DNA from: Gordionus sp. m RMFG-2023
Taxonomy: Eukaryota > Nematomorpha > Gordioida > Chordodea > Parachordodidae
Direction: 5' to 3'
DNA length: 64,000 nucleotides
NCBI RefSeq assembly: GCF_954871325.1
Contig: NC_088777.1
Coordinates: 15,291,366 to 15,355,365 of the forward strand
The notes under the pieces were generated by a model that worked only from the letters and a program-made list of their open reading frames with translations, was not told where the DNA came from and made no database searches. How positions within the stretch are numbered: position 1 is the first letter of the stretch; the number at the start of each line of letters is the position of its first letter. The translations under genes and the position numbers were made by a program. Of the stretch, positions 48,511 through 60,949 are shown piece by piece.

Positions 48511-49114
48511 CTATTATTAATACTTTATATTTGCGGTGTTTAGCGACTCTAAGTGATAGAAAATAAGTCTAATTTGCTAACATATTTGATATATTTGTCC
48601 TGGGGGTTTTAGCGACAATGTTTCAGATGACCCGAATATTAATAGCAAGTTTTTTAGACATACCTGATTTTGCCTAGTGTATCTTAGCTTAAGAATACCT
48701 ATGAATTTCTATTAAATGTTGTGCGTTTCTTAATTTATCTTAAAAATTAGTATAAATTAAGGAATTGTTCATGGCAAAATTGTCGAAATTCATAGAACAA
48801 AAATACTTTATAAATGCTTGAATACGATTTCGACAAACACGTTTTTTAAAATTAAAAAAAACGCATGCTATAAATTGATTTATCATATCTAAAATAATAG
48901 AAGTATCACAAAAAAGCATATATTTTTTTAAAGGAATACTTTCATGCCGTTTTTTCTAAAGGATTGTCTACGAAATTTAATTTTTCATGCCAAGATTTAG
49001 ACTCTAAAATTAATTGGCCATTATATAGATTTATGTCCTTTGAATAAAAAACTAAATATTTAAATTACCATAATTTAATATATTCTTAGAAGGATTTCTA
49101 GGTAATGGCATTTG

Positions 49115-49835
49115 TTAATTGGATAGAGCCATTTGATAAATATTAAATCCTTCATTTATTTGAGCCAAAAATATGTCCAAAATATTTATTATTTTATAAT
49201 AATTTTCAATTGAGTCGTCCACGTTAATATTGGAACGATTTGTTTGTCTAGGTGCAATTAGAGGCTTGAGTATCTCAAAATCATATAATTTAACTTTCCC
49301 CTCAACAATCACATAAATCTCGTGAAATTCTTGATCAATATTATCTCTTAGTTTTCTAAGTTTTAAATAATATTCGCGATTTACATAACCTCAGCCATCC
49401 ATATCATTTTATTGAATTGAATAAAATTGTGTGTAATGGAATTATTTATTAATACATTACAATGCAATTAAAGATTGTGATGATGAATCAATTATTATAA
49501 TTTTTGAAACTAATATCGGGTTTGGGTTTATATGTTTTTATATTAAGTTTTACTTTTGGTGTATTTGGTTGATAAAATCTCTTATATCCTTCAGTGTTTA
49601 AGCTTTAAAAAAATGTAAAAATATATACTATAAATTTTCGTAGGAAAAAAATATTAATAAACAAGAAAGAAATATTTAAATTAATTTTAAATTTTTGTAA
49701 AAATTTAAAATAGAATATAACCTACTTGTCATGAAAGCTTTTTATATTTCTTAAAAAATAATTTATAATCTGCACTTTTTTTTTATTATGCAGGGTGGAG
49801 ATGATTTGCCCCCTGCCACCCGGGCTACGCGCCTG
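49115..49835 (-). mobile_element. hAT element remnant with transposase fragment
   Basis: The right end, read on the minus strand, starts CAGGCGCGTAGCCCGGGTGG, a hAT terminus close to the ends of the element at 52851. Inside, the minus strand from about 49400 to 49115 reads LRKLRDNIDQEFHEIYVIVE and, further on, RQTNRSNINVDDSIENYYKI, typical of TTF/ZBED-type hAT transposases (R-Q-x-N-R-x-N followed by a Y-Y motif). The left end and the catalytic C-terminal part were not found. Confidence 0.7.
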
Positions 49836-51690
49836 TGAATGTATAGTAAAGTTAATTTAAATTCCACAGGTCCATATACAGTTAACGCTAGAATATTTAT
49901 CTCATAAATTTTATTGGAAGACTTTAGGCACATTCAAGTCTTTGGCTGGGTTATATTTTTTATTAAATAATTTTACTTTTAAAGTTTTTTTTTATTAAAA
50001 TATTTCTTTTCTGAAAAAAAAATTATATTGAAGTGGGATAATTTTTATTGGTTTAAAATGATATTTATGAAAAAAACTTACAAATTTAGGTACGTTTAAA
50101 AAATTTACATAGATTTTATGTTCAAAAGCGCCATTTTTTAATTAAAAATAATTAGCTTTAGACCTCTTATTCATTGGGGAATGATGGTGGGTTAGGAAAT
50201 AAAATTGTTAATTTAAAAATGGAAAACGAATCAATTTTATAAATGAAGATAAGATACAATCGCCACCCAAGATTGTTTAGGTCAAGAAAGGTGACTTTTT
50301 ATTCTTTTTATTTTGAGATGCTTTAAAGCTAAGTTTTTTTAAAGAAAATTATGGGGTTCTCATAAAAAGTTTTTGACATGACATTCAACTATTCTTCGCA
50401 TTATTTTATCAAAAAAGGAAAGCACATAAAAAACATTAAAAATATTCCTAAATGAACCCGTAATAAGTTAAATTAATCACCGAATTCAACAGGGTTATAA
50501 TTCTCCTTAATACAGAATAAAAAGATTTTAAAATATTACAAAATTCATTCAATGCAAAAGTATATCAAGGATTCATGATAAATTTTATTTTTCAAAATTC
50601 ATTGTCATTCTAAATACACAATAGAAAATTAATTTTGTGCCAATATTTCATCTGAAAAACCTTTTTTATTATTTATTACATTTCTTTTAATTAAGTATCA
50701 ATCATTCATCGGGCTTTTAAAAACGTGTTAGATAATTAAAAAAAATATAGCGAAAATACAATAATAATAATTTTAAAAATTTAATGACAAATTATTAACA
50801 CAAAATACAATAATTCTAATAATTTTTTCCCTATTTTAAAAATATAATTTTTTTATTAATCTCCTTTTTATATTCAAAATACAAAAAAAAACCCTCCAAT
50901 TTTTTTAAAAATATTTTAAAATTTAAATATCCGTTTTTATTGATTAAAATTTTTTTGTCATGAAATATCGATTTATCATCGTACCCTATTAATCTATATA
51001 ATAGTTAGCATCCGATATTATAAATGTCGCTATTTTCAGCCAGTAATTAAATTGCAAATAATTTAAAAAGCATCCGACAATCCAAAAGTTTAAAGTGTCT
51101 ATAAGTATAAAAAAATCAGAAAACAACTGAAATTATAAAATTATAAAAGACGGCGAGGGAGAAAAGTGAAATCAGGGGTCTGGAACTAATTAATTCAAAT
51201 TACATATAATTTAATTATTTTATCTTAACCATTTTGTTATTTTATGAATAACTAATCTATTATAATATTAATTAATATAAGTTAGATGACTTTGATTTAC
51301 AAAATAATTTTATCAGGACATTTTCAAAACAAATAATATAAAACCTAAAATATATTTTGCAATCAGAATCTTGAAATATGATATTCATAAATCATAACAT
51401 TCTACGTCTAAAAAAACTGCTGGAGAGTTGCGCAGAATATTCGATTTTTAAATAATAGGCCTTCCTTCCCATCAAATAAGAATAATTCGGATGTTAACAA
51501 TCGATGGTAAATAGGGCATTGTTAGAAAGGGTTAATAGATTTAAAAACATAAAATATTATTTTGTACTTATTTATTATTTCCATAGTCTTATAAATATGA
51601 TATATAAACTTACAAGCAAAAATTGTGTGGCAAAAAGTGCATTTAGTCAGTAAATAAATCTATTTATTATTAATTTCCCATGAACTTTAG
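49836..51690. other. no gene recognised
   Basis: A+T-rich DNA with many short A and T runs. I see no repeat ends or coding-like stretch. Confidence 0.5.
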
Positions 51691-51699
51691 CCTTCGTTG

Positions 51700-52100
51700 A
51701 CGGGCTTAGAATTGTCTAATTATTAGAAACAACTTTAACTCGATAACAGATAAAACTTTCTTCTGGAATATCGTCTATTTTAGAAACGCCCTCTCTCTTC
51801 AGATTTGAAGGAATGCCTTGATGAGATTTATCAAAAACCCTGAAAATGAATTAACTTTATGGTTAGGGCCTATTCTAATCAAGTTTTCAACATATATGAG
51901 AAAGAGAAACAGTTGAAAATAACCAAATATTTAGTAATCTCGAATGTCCACGTATTCATTCCCATTATTTCCATCACCTTAACCACTTTCAAGAAACATT
52001 CTCTATCGTTATCTGCAAACCTACCAATGAGTCCGGTAAGGCTTTTTATAAGATAGAGATGTGCCATCCCATTCTTAAGGCAAATTCTATAAGCTTCATG
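51700..52100 (-). other. unidentified coding-like block
   Basis: Less A+T-rich than its surroundings. On the minus strand, about 52100-51885 reads EAYRICLKNGMAHLYLIKSL and continues TGLIGRFADNDRECFLKVVK, a composition that looks protein-like. After an interval with a TTTTCAG acceptor-like site (about 51840), it reads SNLKREGVSKIDDIPEESFI (about 51815-51750). No start codon context, donor site or known family was recognised, so it may be exons of a neighbouring gene, an old retrocopy or a transposon piece. Confidence 0.3.
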
Positions 52101-52850
52101 TCATGGGCACTTTTACTTAATGAAGGACTATAATTTTTAAAACACTGGTTATAATAATTAAATTCAAACATTTTGAAAAGAAAAATACAATAGAATAACC
52201 TTACTTATCAAAGAATTTGAAGGATTAGCAAGTAATGAAACATCAACCTCGTTAATTGAGATAAAAAAAAACATTTTCACGTGAAAGATCGCAAATCGCA
52301 TTACGTTCATTGATGATATAGTTACAAATTGTTATAAATATTTTAATATTCTTAACAAAACCCCGATTTCGCATATTTTCGAATTATTATAAATATATTC
52401 GTATTCCTAAAATACAAATAGGATATGAATAATGAATTATTCAAAACCTAGTGTCTAATATCAAATTTGTTTCAGAATTAAATGATTTGTCATGAAATTG
52501 AAACTTGAGAACTCTGGGTAGAAGTGTCTTTCCACTAGACATTAACACGTTTGTTTTTTATTATTTTAGAAATAAAATATTTTTAATAAAAGTATTGCAC
52601 CAATTAAAATGTGGATATATGTTTGCACAAGAGGTTAGCTGAATGATTGTCTGCCCCGTAATATTAATCTTGACTGGAGGGGGTTCATTGGATTATATGG
52701 AAGAAATTTTTTCCCAAAATTCCATTTGACAATTTTTTTTACCTATTAATAAATTTTAGATGGCAGGAAAACTTGAACCTCTGAAACTTTTGGGTTTTAA
52801 AACATGCACATCACTATATAATATGACCGGTATAAATATTCATAACAATG

Positions 52851-54856
52851 TCGGCGCGTACGCAGGAATTTGGTCTAGGTGGGGGGGGGGGGGGGGGATA
52901 ATAAATTTTTTTAAGAAATAAAAAATATCAAGCATAAATTTATTAGGACTAATAACTATTTCTAATGCACAATTTTAAATTAATGTGAATTATAAAAAAA
53001 TTATATGTATAAACCGTCATATAAAAAACTATAAAATAAATGTGAATTAAAAAATATTAAACGGATATAACAAGGTATATGAAAAACTATATAATAAATG
53101 TGAATTATAAAATATAAAGTGAAGATAACCACTATAAGAATCACTTAAATGACCCAAAATAGAAATTTCAATTTTTTGAGCCTTTAAAATTTATAATTTA
53201 AATGTTGGAAATAAAAATTAATACACAAAATGTTTCTTAGGAATAATTGTATTTTGTATGATATATATTTACAATGTAAAATCCAATCTTCGTTGGGATT
53301 GGGCTAATTTTTCAATTATCTCATCATTGCTTGTCATCAAATGCCTAAGAATATTCAAAAGATCCAAACCATTCAATCCACTTTCAGAAGTTGTACTTCT
53401 TAGGTATGTCTTCAGAGAACTGAAGGACCGGTTCCCGGGGATCGTATTTTAATTTTTTAAATACACCCGAGCAGGGCCCGAAATTTTTTTTTAAAAAAAT
53501 ATCCGGGCCGGGCTATATATTTTAAAACAGCCTATATTTGAAATCATTATTATTAGCTATAAAAATCCAAAATAAATATAATTTATTTTAAAAAAATCCG
53601 AGCCGAGCCTGAAAATTTTATTTTAAAACAAGCCGGGCCCGGCATGATAATTTTTTTAGAAAAAGCCCGGGCCGGGCAGTAAAAAATTTTAAAAAAAATT
53701 CCGGGCCGTGCCTTGCAAATGGTACTTCTGCAGGGCTCTGTTATTCTTCTTAAAAAAGAGAATGTTCTCTAATTAGTTTACTAATGGGAAGGGTTGCTGA
53801 TATATATAAACCCTTTTAATACATTGTATAAGCTAAAATGTGTTTGAAATAATGCAGAGCATCCATAGCATTTTTTGGGACTATATCAACATAGTTATTC
53901 AGTTAATAAGGCATCATAAGATACTTTAACATCTTCATATAAAAATCTAACAAATATTTTAATATGAAAAAGGTTGGGAAGGCTTTTGTGGAAGTAATAT
54001 TTGCAGATTGGTAAGTGCTGCATGATTAATTAAAAACCATTCATTTATTTGGGTTATAAATGTATCTGTATCTAAGATATACTCTTCTACTGATCCTATA
54101 TTAATGTTTTAACGAAGAGCTTGCCTTGCTGCAAGTCGAGGGAGACAAATATTAAACATGTATATGGTTCTGCTTTTGACTCAACAATAACATATAAAAT
54201 ATGAAATTCTTCATCAACATTTGCCCTAATTTCCTTGAGTTCTAATAAAATGCTCTCCGCTTTTCTCATCTTCTTAATCAAGTCAATGTCATGTTTTTGA
54301 AAATTAATACATAAAATAGTTGTATAATTAAATAATACATTCTAATAAGAAAAAAATTTGGAATAAGCATTGAATCCGATAATTTTCTTGTTTCTGAGGA
54401 AATATTTCGTTCAGGCCATTGTGATATTTCAGTAATAGCAAATAATCGGCTCTTCTAACTCCATAAAAGCTGTTACTGCTTGATGGCGGAGACTCTATCT
54501 CGCTGGACAAGGTTACAATTTCTTTCTCCCTGTTGGACAAGAAGTTTCAAAAATAATTATTATTTGACTAGAAATTTGAAAATGGTAGATAAATATTACG
54601 CCACTAAAAATTTGAAAATAATAAGTAAATATTACGCGGGAAAAATTGAGATCGAAATTAATTGATAAAATAACTTAGTAGATGAATGTGATAAATAAAT
54701 GTAATTAAATATTTAATATGAGATAGGAATAAATATTAACAAATATAAATTAATATAAACAGTAATATTTTTGAAAAATATACCCGGCATTTGCATTTTT
54801 TGGCTAGGGGGGGGATTAGTCCCCCTGCCCCCCCCCGCCTGCTGCGTACGCGCCTG
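52851..54856 (-). mobile_element. 2.0-kb hAT element with decayed transposase and nested GC repeat
   Basis: Ends CGGCGCGTACGCAGGAATTT and, reversed, CAGGCGCGTACGCAGCAGG are inverted, each followed inward by a long G or C run. CAATG lies at both outer borders. Minus-strand transposase pieces: about 54281-54170 reads IRANVDEEFHILYVIVESKA, a later frame has PRLAARQALRQNINIGSVEE, and 53452-53277 reads RSFSSLKTYLRSTTSESGLN to RRLDFTL, the hAT C-terminal motif. The element has frameshifts and is interrupted at 53464-53725. Confidence 0.8.
53464..53725. repeat. GGGCCGGGC module repeat inside the hAT element
   Basis: Four or five CCGGGCCGGGC-like cores are spaced by A+T-rich tracts, for example ATCCGGGCCGGGCTATATAT and AAAGCCCGGGCCGGGC. 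It splits the transposase region, so it arrived after that element, unless the element itself captured it. Confidence 0.6.
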
Positions 54857-55392
54857 CAATGACTTAATAAATGATTTATTTCCATACAATTTGCATTTTA
54901 TCAGTTTCAAACCCCATATTTTATTTTGTAAATAACATTGATTTGCCTATAGTATATATTTTCCATAATAAAGAAATTATTAGAACGTTTGATATGCCTC
55001 AGATTTATTTATAGCAATCGGAGCTTTCATTTCTGATAATGATAATATTTTGACCCTGAGAAACTATTTAAAATAAAAATCAATAAAAAATGTTTTAAGA
55101 TTGACACTTAAGTTTACCTAGATCTAAGACTAGAGATCTCGATAACAAAGAAGATTTATAAATGAAAAAAAATTAAAATTACTTTTATTTTTGCTAAATA
55201 AATCATTTGTTAAAAAATAATCATTTGTATTTTAAAAGTATAATATATAATTTTCAACTTTTCGTTGGTAGACTTTTATTGTAGCGTTATGAAATATAAT
55301 TATTTATATTTTTACCCCATACTTCATAATTGGAGGAAAATACCTGTTTTCTTTCTTTTAAATAGAACAATTTAATTTAATTGTTGGCAATC

Positions 55393-55460
55393 TTATAAAA
55401 ATTTATGTGTTAATTACATACCACTATTATAAAAATTTATGTGTTAATTATATACCACTA
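55393..55460. repeat. 34-bp tandem duplication
   Basis: Two adjacent copies of TTATAAAAATTTATGTGTTA plus 14 bases, differing at one position. Confidence 0.9.
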
Positions 55461-56700
55461 TTATATTATGGCAGTATTGATCTTTACTAATCTTCATCAA
55501 ATGTCATGCCCGAATTTTGTAACCTGAGTGGATAATTCATTATGTTGAAAAAAAGTTTCTTAAAATTAGAAATAAAAGTTAATATAAGAATTAATTTTTC
55601 AATTACTAGGTATTAATTAAAAATATATTTAGAAGAAATATTTCACACCAAAATACTTTCCCAGTAAGGGCCATAACACCCAGCAGAGACACCTGAAATG
55701 TAATATACTTTGAAAAAACAAAAGAAAAAATAACTGGTAATGCAAAGCTGACTTGTGAGTATTAAACAATAAAAAAATATTCCAATAAACATCTCCATCC
55801 CTTTTATGAAAATACTAAAAATCAATACAAAGCTCGAAAAAGTTGATTTCAGTTAGAAAATTCATAATATAATATTTAAGGGGTATTTTGCTACTGCAAT
55901 CCAAAACCTACTAAAGCTATGAAAGACGGGGGTGAGATATAGCAATTCTCTTGGTATAAAGATTCAAATTTCTTACCTGGTAGATGAGAATTTGTTCTCA
56001 TAGCGTAACTTGACCTAGCCTAACTGATGGCAAAATATTGTTAGATACCAACGATAAAATTGATATGGTAATCTGAAAATATATTGATCACCAATTTTAG
56101 GCGGATTTAGAGTTCTTTCTAGAAAATACTACTAAGTCTAACTAATAACTCTAACATTATAGACTTAGAATAGGTCAGATCTTATTTACAGTCAAATTCA
56201 GGATAATCTTCCCTTCCTATGATTATCTGACCACCTCTCTACTAGAATATTCCTCCCTCTATTTGAAGTATACTTAATTTAGTTCGATGTTAATTAGGTA
56301 ATCGAACTTTTCATAACCATTTAAAATATATCCAAGCAGACAAAAAGTGGACCTTATAAAAAGAAACTATAACAAAAATGAATTTACGATAATCAAAGGT
56401 AGAGTAAGATCACTAGTCAATGCTTAAAATTCAGGGAGGCAAACGGTGATCAATTTAAGGCAAAGTCTTTATCAAGGACCCAATTCGTTATGCATTGACT
56501 AAATGATAAAGGTGGATATTATAAGACTTAGCGATAATTACACCCTATTCCCCCCCCCAAAGATTCAGCTAATGGGAAATCCAATATAACCTCTGATTTT
56601 ATTATATGTCCAAAAACTTCGTTAAATCTATTTTATTTCATTCCAAATAAAACAATAAACCTCTTATTTCAATTAAACTCTATAACATTATAGACCTACG
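55461..56700. other. no gene recognised; may include the edge of the gypsy fossil
   Basis: Positions 55900-56700 are less A+T-rich and have TAACATTATAGAC-type motifs at about 56153 and 56688. They could be the terminal part of the neighbouring retroelement fossil, but no LTR boundary can be shown. Confidence 0.3.
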
Positions 56701-56870
56701 AATTAAACTTTAAGTTCATATTCATTAGCAATATTCCCTTATATGGACAGCCTCATTATCTCCATTTCCTGTGGTGCTGTATGTATCCAATCTTTTCTTC
56801 TCAGTCTCTTTAACAGGTTTCTTCCTCTCTAGGTATTATTTCTGCCTGCATTTTCAAAGTTTTCATCTGC

Positions 56871-57229
56871 TTTTGACTAACTTTCCCTCCCCTTTCCTTA
56901 GCTCTCCATTTGTTTTGCTATAACCATTTTTCGAATCTGATCGGAATGTTCCTTAGCTTTTCATCGTTACTTTCTGCTGGTTATGAATATTTACCATGGA
57001 TTTATTTTGATCCCTCCCTTCGGCCTTAATTGATTTTCTACATCTTCCAATTTTTCAACTCTTTTGACTAACTTTTCTCCCTTTCCCTAGCTTCTCCATA
57101 TATTTTGCTATATTCATTTTTCGCAGCTGATTGAAATTTTTCAGTAGCGTTTTATCGTTACTTTCTGACGAATATGAATATTTACCATGGACTTATTTTA
57201 TGATTCTTTCCCTCCATCCTTAATTGATT
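56871..57229. repeat. direct duplication, period about 191 bp
   Basis: The block starting TTTTGACTAACTTTCCCTCC at 56871 recurs from 57062 with moderate divergence. Both copies contain TATGAATATTTACCATGGA. It lies in the end part of the retroelement fossil. Confidence 0.8.
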
Positions 57230-58416
57230 TCATTATATATCTTGAATTCTCTCATTCAAATGTGTTCGGTGATGAGATCCCTTTTATTTATCATTTGCTA
57301 GTTCGATCTCATCTTTAACATTTGGATGTAATCAATCTGATCCAGTTTTTAAATTTCGCAATAATAGTTTTATCGATGAACGTCTAGATGATTGTTACAC
57401 GCTCATATTTTATACTGTCCAAAATTCACCAGCAGCTTTGTCTGGTTCCTTTCTCTCATGGCAAAATATCGAATTTTCAGTGTTCTGATCCTTTCAACTA
57501 AATGATTTGTTTTGGTGATATGGTGTTGAATGTATTAATTTAATATTTTTTAGTCTAAAAATCTGAATTCTTCAAAGATAACTGTCTCATTGTCTAAGAC
57601 AATTTACCCTAGCGTTCTAAAACTTGTGAACTAGTTCATTAACCATTGTTAGATAAGTGATCTCTCTCATCAACTCGACCTCTACCCATTTGGAGTGTGT
57701 ATCAACTCGAACTTACCATGAATATTGATAGGTTCATCAAAATCTAAGTGAATGAGCTCCCATAGTGTATTAGCGGTGTTTCATAAATATAAAGGAATCT
57801 TCGTTATGTTTGTCTGTTACTTTGACAAGGGATACATTGGCAAACACACTGTTCAATGATTTTATAGCAATTAGGCTATCAACAATTCATTCTAAAAATC
57901 ACGATAATTTTAAAAATTAATCCCGAATCATTTTTTGAATCGAATCCAACCCATACTCGCTCGATATTTTTAATTATTTTATTTAGCCATTTATCTTTCC
58001 GTTTCTCTTTGGAGTTTAACTTAGGAGAGATTTATATCTTGTAATAATAAGATGATAGATATAACTTTTATTGTTTTTATAATCAATATTTTATTCTCTG
58101 CTTGATATTGGAAGTCTTGATAAAGTACCTGCGAGTATGTATTATTTTCATGAGTGATATATAAATGAAAAGCATAAGGAGGTATTTTCCGTGTCCACTG
58201 AGTAAGTTCATTATTAGACTTTGTAACTAACCCATCACCAAGTAATTATTCTAGGAGTTAAATGGAATTTTTCTATTCCAAGCAAGAATGGTCGTGTCTC
58301 TTTTGCTAGTGACGCCTAATTTTTCTCCGATTCTAATAGTGTTCACAATGCAAGAGCAATCGTTTGCCATAATATTTTTACAATGAATATAATAGGACTA
58401 ATGTTGTTGTCATCAA

Positions 58417-59018
58417 CAGTGTCTACATGACAGGATTTTCACTGGATGCAAACTTCAAAATCCCATGCCTACCCCCCTAAAAAATTTCCCCCACTTTCGG
58501 TGCCGATGTTTCCCTATTTCTAATTTCACCTTTTTAATTATAATGATACTCTTTCAGAAAATTTAAAAAGAATAACTTATATTATTTTATCTCTACTACC
58601 AACTATCGACATTTTGTGAATATAAAGGAGTTATTTTTTAGATAATAAATTCAATTAAAACCCCTATCATTTACAATGAATTCATTATTATAGCATTATG
58701 AGCTTGCTGAAAATGTCTAAACCTTTTAAATTATATTTGGAAGGATAGCAGAAAGTTTTATTTAGAAAATAATGTCTGTGATTGTTTGAAATATATAGAT
58801 TTGGTTGATGAATTGTATTATAATAATTCTATAATAAAAGTATTAATTTTTAAAGCAATAAATTTTGTCCTATTTCATCTCAAAATTTAATAGATAACCC
58901 CCGAAAAAATTTATCCTGCCCCCATTAAAGCCCCCTACCCCCCCCCCCCCCCACACAAATAATAGGTTGCAAATTGTTCCTATTCCTCCTCCCCCCCCCC
59001 CCGTTCATGTAGACGCTG
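58417..59018. mobile_element. 602-bp non-autonomous hAT element nested in the gypsy fossil
   Basis: Ends CAGTGTCTACATGACAGG and TTCATGTAGACGCTG are inverted. The flanks GTCATCAA and AGCATCAA agree at six of eight positions. Long C runs (near 58940 and 58991) lie just inside the right end. It interrupts the retroelement fossil, so it is younger. No coding sequence. Confidence 0.78.
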
Positions 59019-59389
59019 AGCATCAATTCCTATAAAATTTGCAGGTATAGAGAATAAGGAATTAATTTCCTATATGTCGATACTAGTATACTAGTGGCTT
59101 TATTTTATTAAACACATGTCGTTTCTTGTCGAAGAAAGCTGACTTGTTAGTTTATACAATGTACGGCTGTACCTTGTAAATGTGTTAAAATATTTTAATT
59201 ATAGTTAATGAGTTCAAGAAAGGATCGCAACAGATGTAACATTAGTAGGGGTTATTAGAATCATGCGAATGGCATCTGTTGGTGAATGTTGCGATTATCT
59301 ATTACAAATACCAGGAAAGGAATTGATTCTTTTAAAAAACATATTTTTATGTATTACCTTAATCCATTGTGTTTATTTCATTAATACTT

Positions 59390-59577
59390 CTTTTAGATTG
59401 TTCAAATATTTCGTATATTTTTTTCCAGTTACGTTAATATTATCAAGATATACTTCTGTTATTTTAATGTCATTCATTAAATTCTTTTAGATTGTTCAAA
59501 TATTTCGTATACTTTTTTCCAGTTATGTTAATATTATCAAGATATACTTCTGTTATTTTACTGTCATTCATTAAATT
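59390..59577. repeat. 94-bp tandem duplication
   Basis: CTTTTAGATTGTTCAAATAT and the next 74 bases occur twice head to tail with about three differences. It lies within the reverse-transcriptase part of the fossil. Confidence 0.9.
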
Positions 59578-59899
59578 CTTTCATTTATCTATAAGTATAT
59601 GCAAACCTAATTGATTATGGACAAAAATATGTTCCATCACCGTTATTTATGGACAGAACATTCAGGTGTCTAAATTACATTACATTTAGTCCTCATCAAA
59701 TAGATAAAAAATTTTAATTTAAAATATTTTACATTGGCAACTAGAAATGTGCAAAAATATACTGGTGAAGATATTATATGAGATTGATAGAATAGAAGTG
59801 ACAGCTAGCGCAGGTCCAAATGTTAATAGAAGTATTCGGTTGGGAGATATAAACATCGTTTGTGCCTAGGGCACGGTCTCTATAATTTGGTAACAGCTG

Positions 59900-60920
59900 A
59901 CGGTAAAATATAAGACAGGGAAAATTTTAGATATTTGACTCTGAACCATAGCTAGATAAACATCTTGTAATTTCTGATGCAACTGATGATACAAGTTGCC
60001 ATGCTCCAACAAGTCGAATAATTGAAACCTAAAGATTAAATTACACTAGCCGTTGACACAGCATTTTAATAGTGTCCTAAAATATTAGTACTGCAGGGCC
60101 CCGTAAATACAAGCACTAAATAAAAGAGGGAAACAACATTTAAAACTTTTCAACAATTAATGGGATCTAGTCGACCAACTACTGGCTTTACTAACTACAT
60201 TTAAAGAGTTCGTGAAACATTTCTGCCGAGATCTATTATTAATTTTAGGCTTATTATTTTATAATAAAATAGAAACAAATTTCCAGAGTGCTAAACCTTT
60301 GATATAATTTGCCGCAAAGAAAGTAGGATAAAAAAAATTTGATCATAGATTTCCTATCACCAAAACTTTAAGTACTTTATTTTATAGGTATTAACGTAAT
60401 ACTTACTTTAATTATATTAAAATATTTTGAACACTGCTTATTAGCGACAGCAGTTGATTCGCGATATCAAAATTCTAGGATTGTTATATTATTTTCATAC
60501 AAATTCTATGACACTACTTCAGTTTTGAACAAACATTTAAGATATATCGAGAATGATTAAGACGCAGAAGCTGATATTCAAATAGCAAGACGCAAATCAG
60601 GTACATATAGTGCCAAAATAGCCCGAAAACTCCAATTAAGTATCAATTTAAATGACACTAACAATCTAAAGCAGGAATGTTATATTTTACTTACCCAACA
60701 ATCTGTACCAAAACAGGATGCCTTATCATTTAATTTAGGGTAAAAAGAAACTAGGACTCCCTAAACTAGCTAATTTAGCTAGAAAAGTTTCTTGTGTACC
60801 TGTAATGTATGCCTAGCGAAAGAATCTACAGCTCGATTAATTCTTAACGCCAGTACATATTATGTTCTACAAATCAAAGTCATATTATTCGCGGCAATTA
60901 TCATTTAGCTAAATTTGATT
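59900..60920 (+). pseudogene. degenerate hAT (ZBED-like) transposase
   Basis: Positions 60430-60540 read LLATAVDSRYQNSRIVIFFS, the counterpart of the LATALDPRYK motif. Around 60755-60850, fragments reading LPKLANLARKVSCVPVMYA and ERIYSSIN correspond to the P-x-L-A-x-L-A-x-K-x-L-C-x-P block and the S-E-R motif of the C-terminal domain. Several stops and frame changes separate the pieces. No terminal repeats were located, and the part left of 60150 is assigned only by position. Confidence 0.65.
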
Positions 60921-60949
60921 TTTAATTTATTTGTAAATATTTTGTTTGC

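Larger units (their letters stand above)
56700..59640 (-). mobile_element. Ty3/gypsy LTR-retrotransposon fossil (partial, pol region)
   Basis: Minus-strand stretches resemble, in order, the reverse transcriptase (about 59600-59230), RNase H (about 58440-58100) and integrase (about 57870-57480) of gypsy-type elements. The fossil is heavily broken, with many interruptions, and looks old. LTRs were not identified and both outer limits are estimates. A hAT element is nested in it at 58417-59018, and parts of it are locally duplicated (56871-57229 and 59390-59577). Confidence 0.65.
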
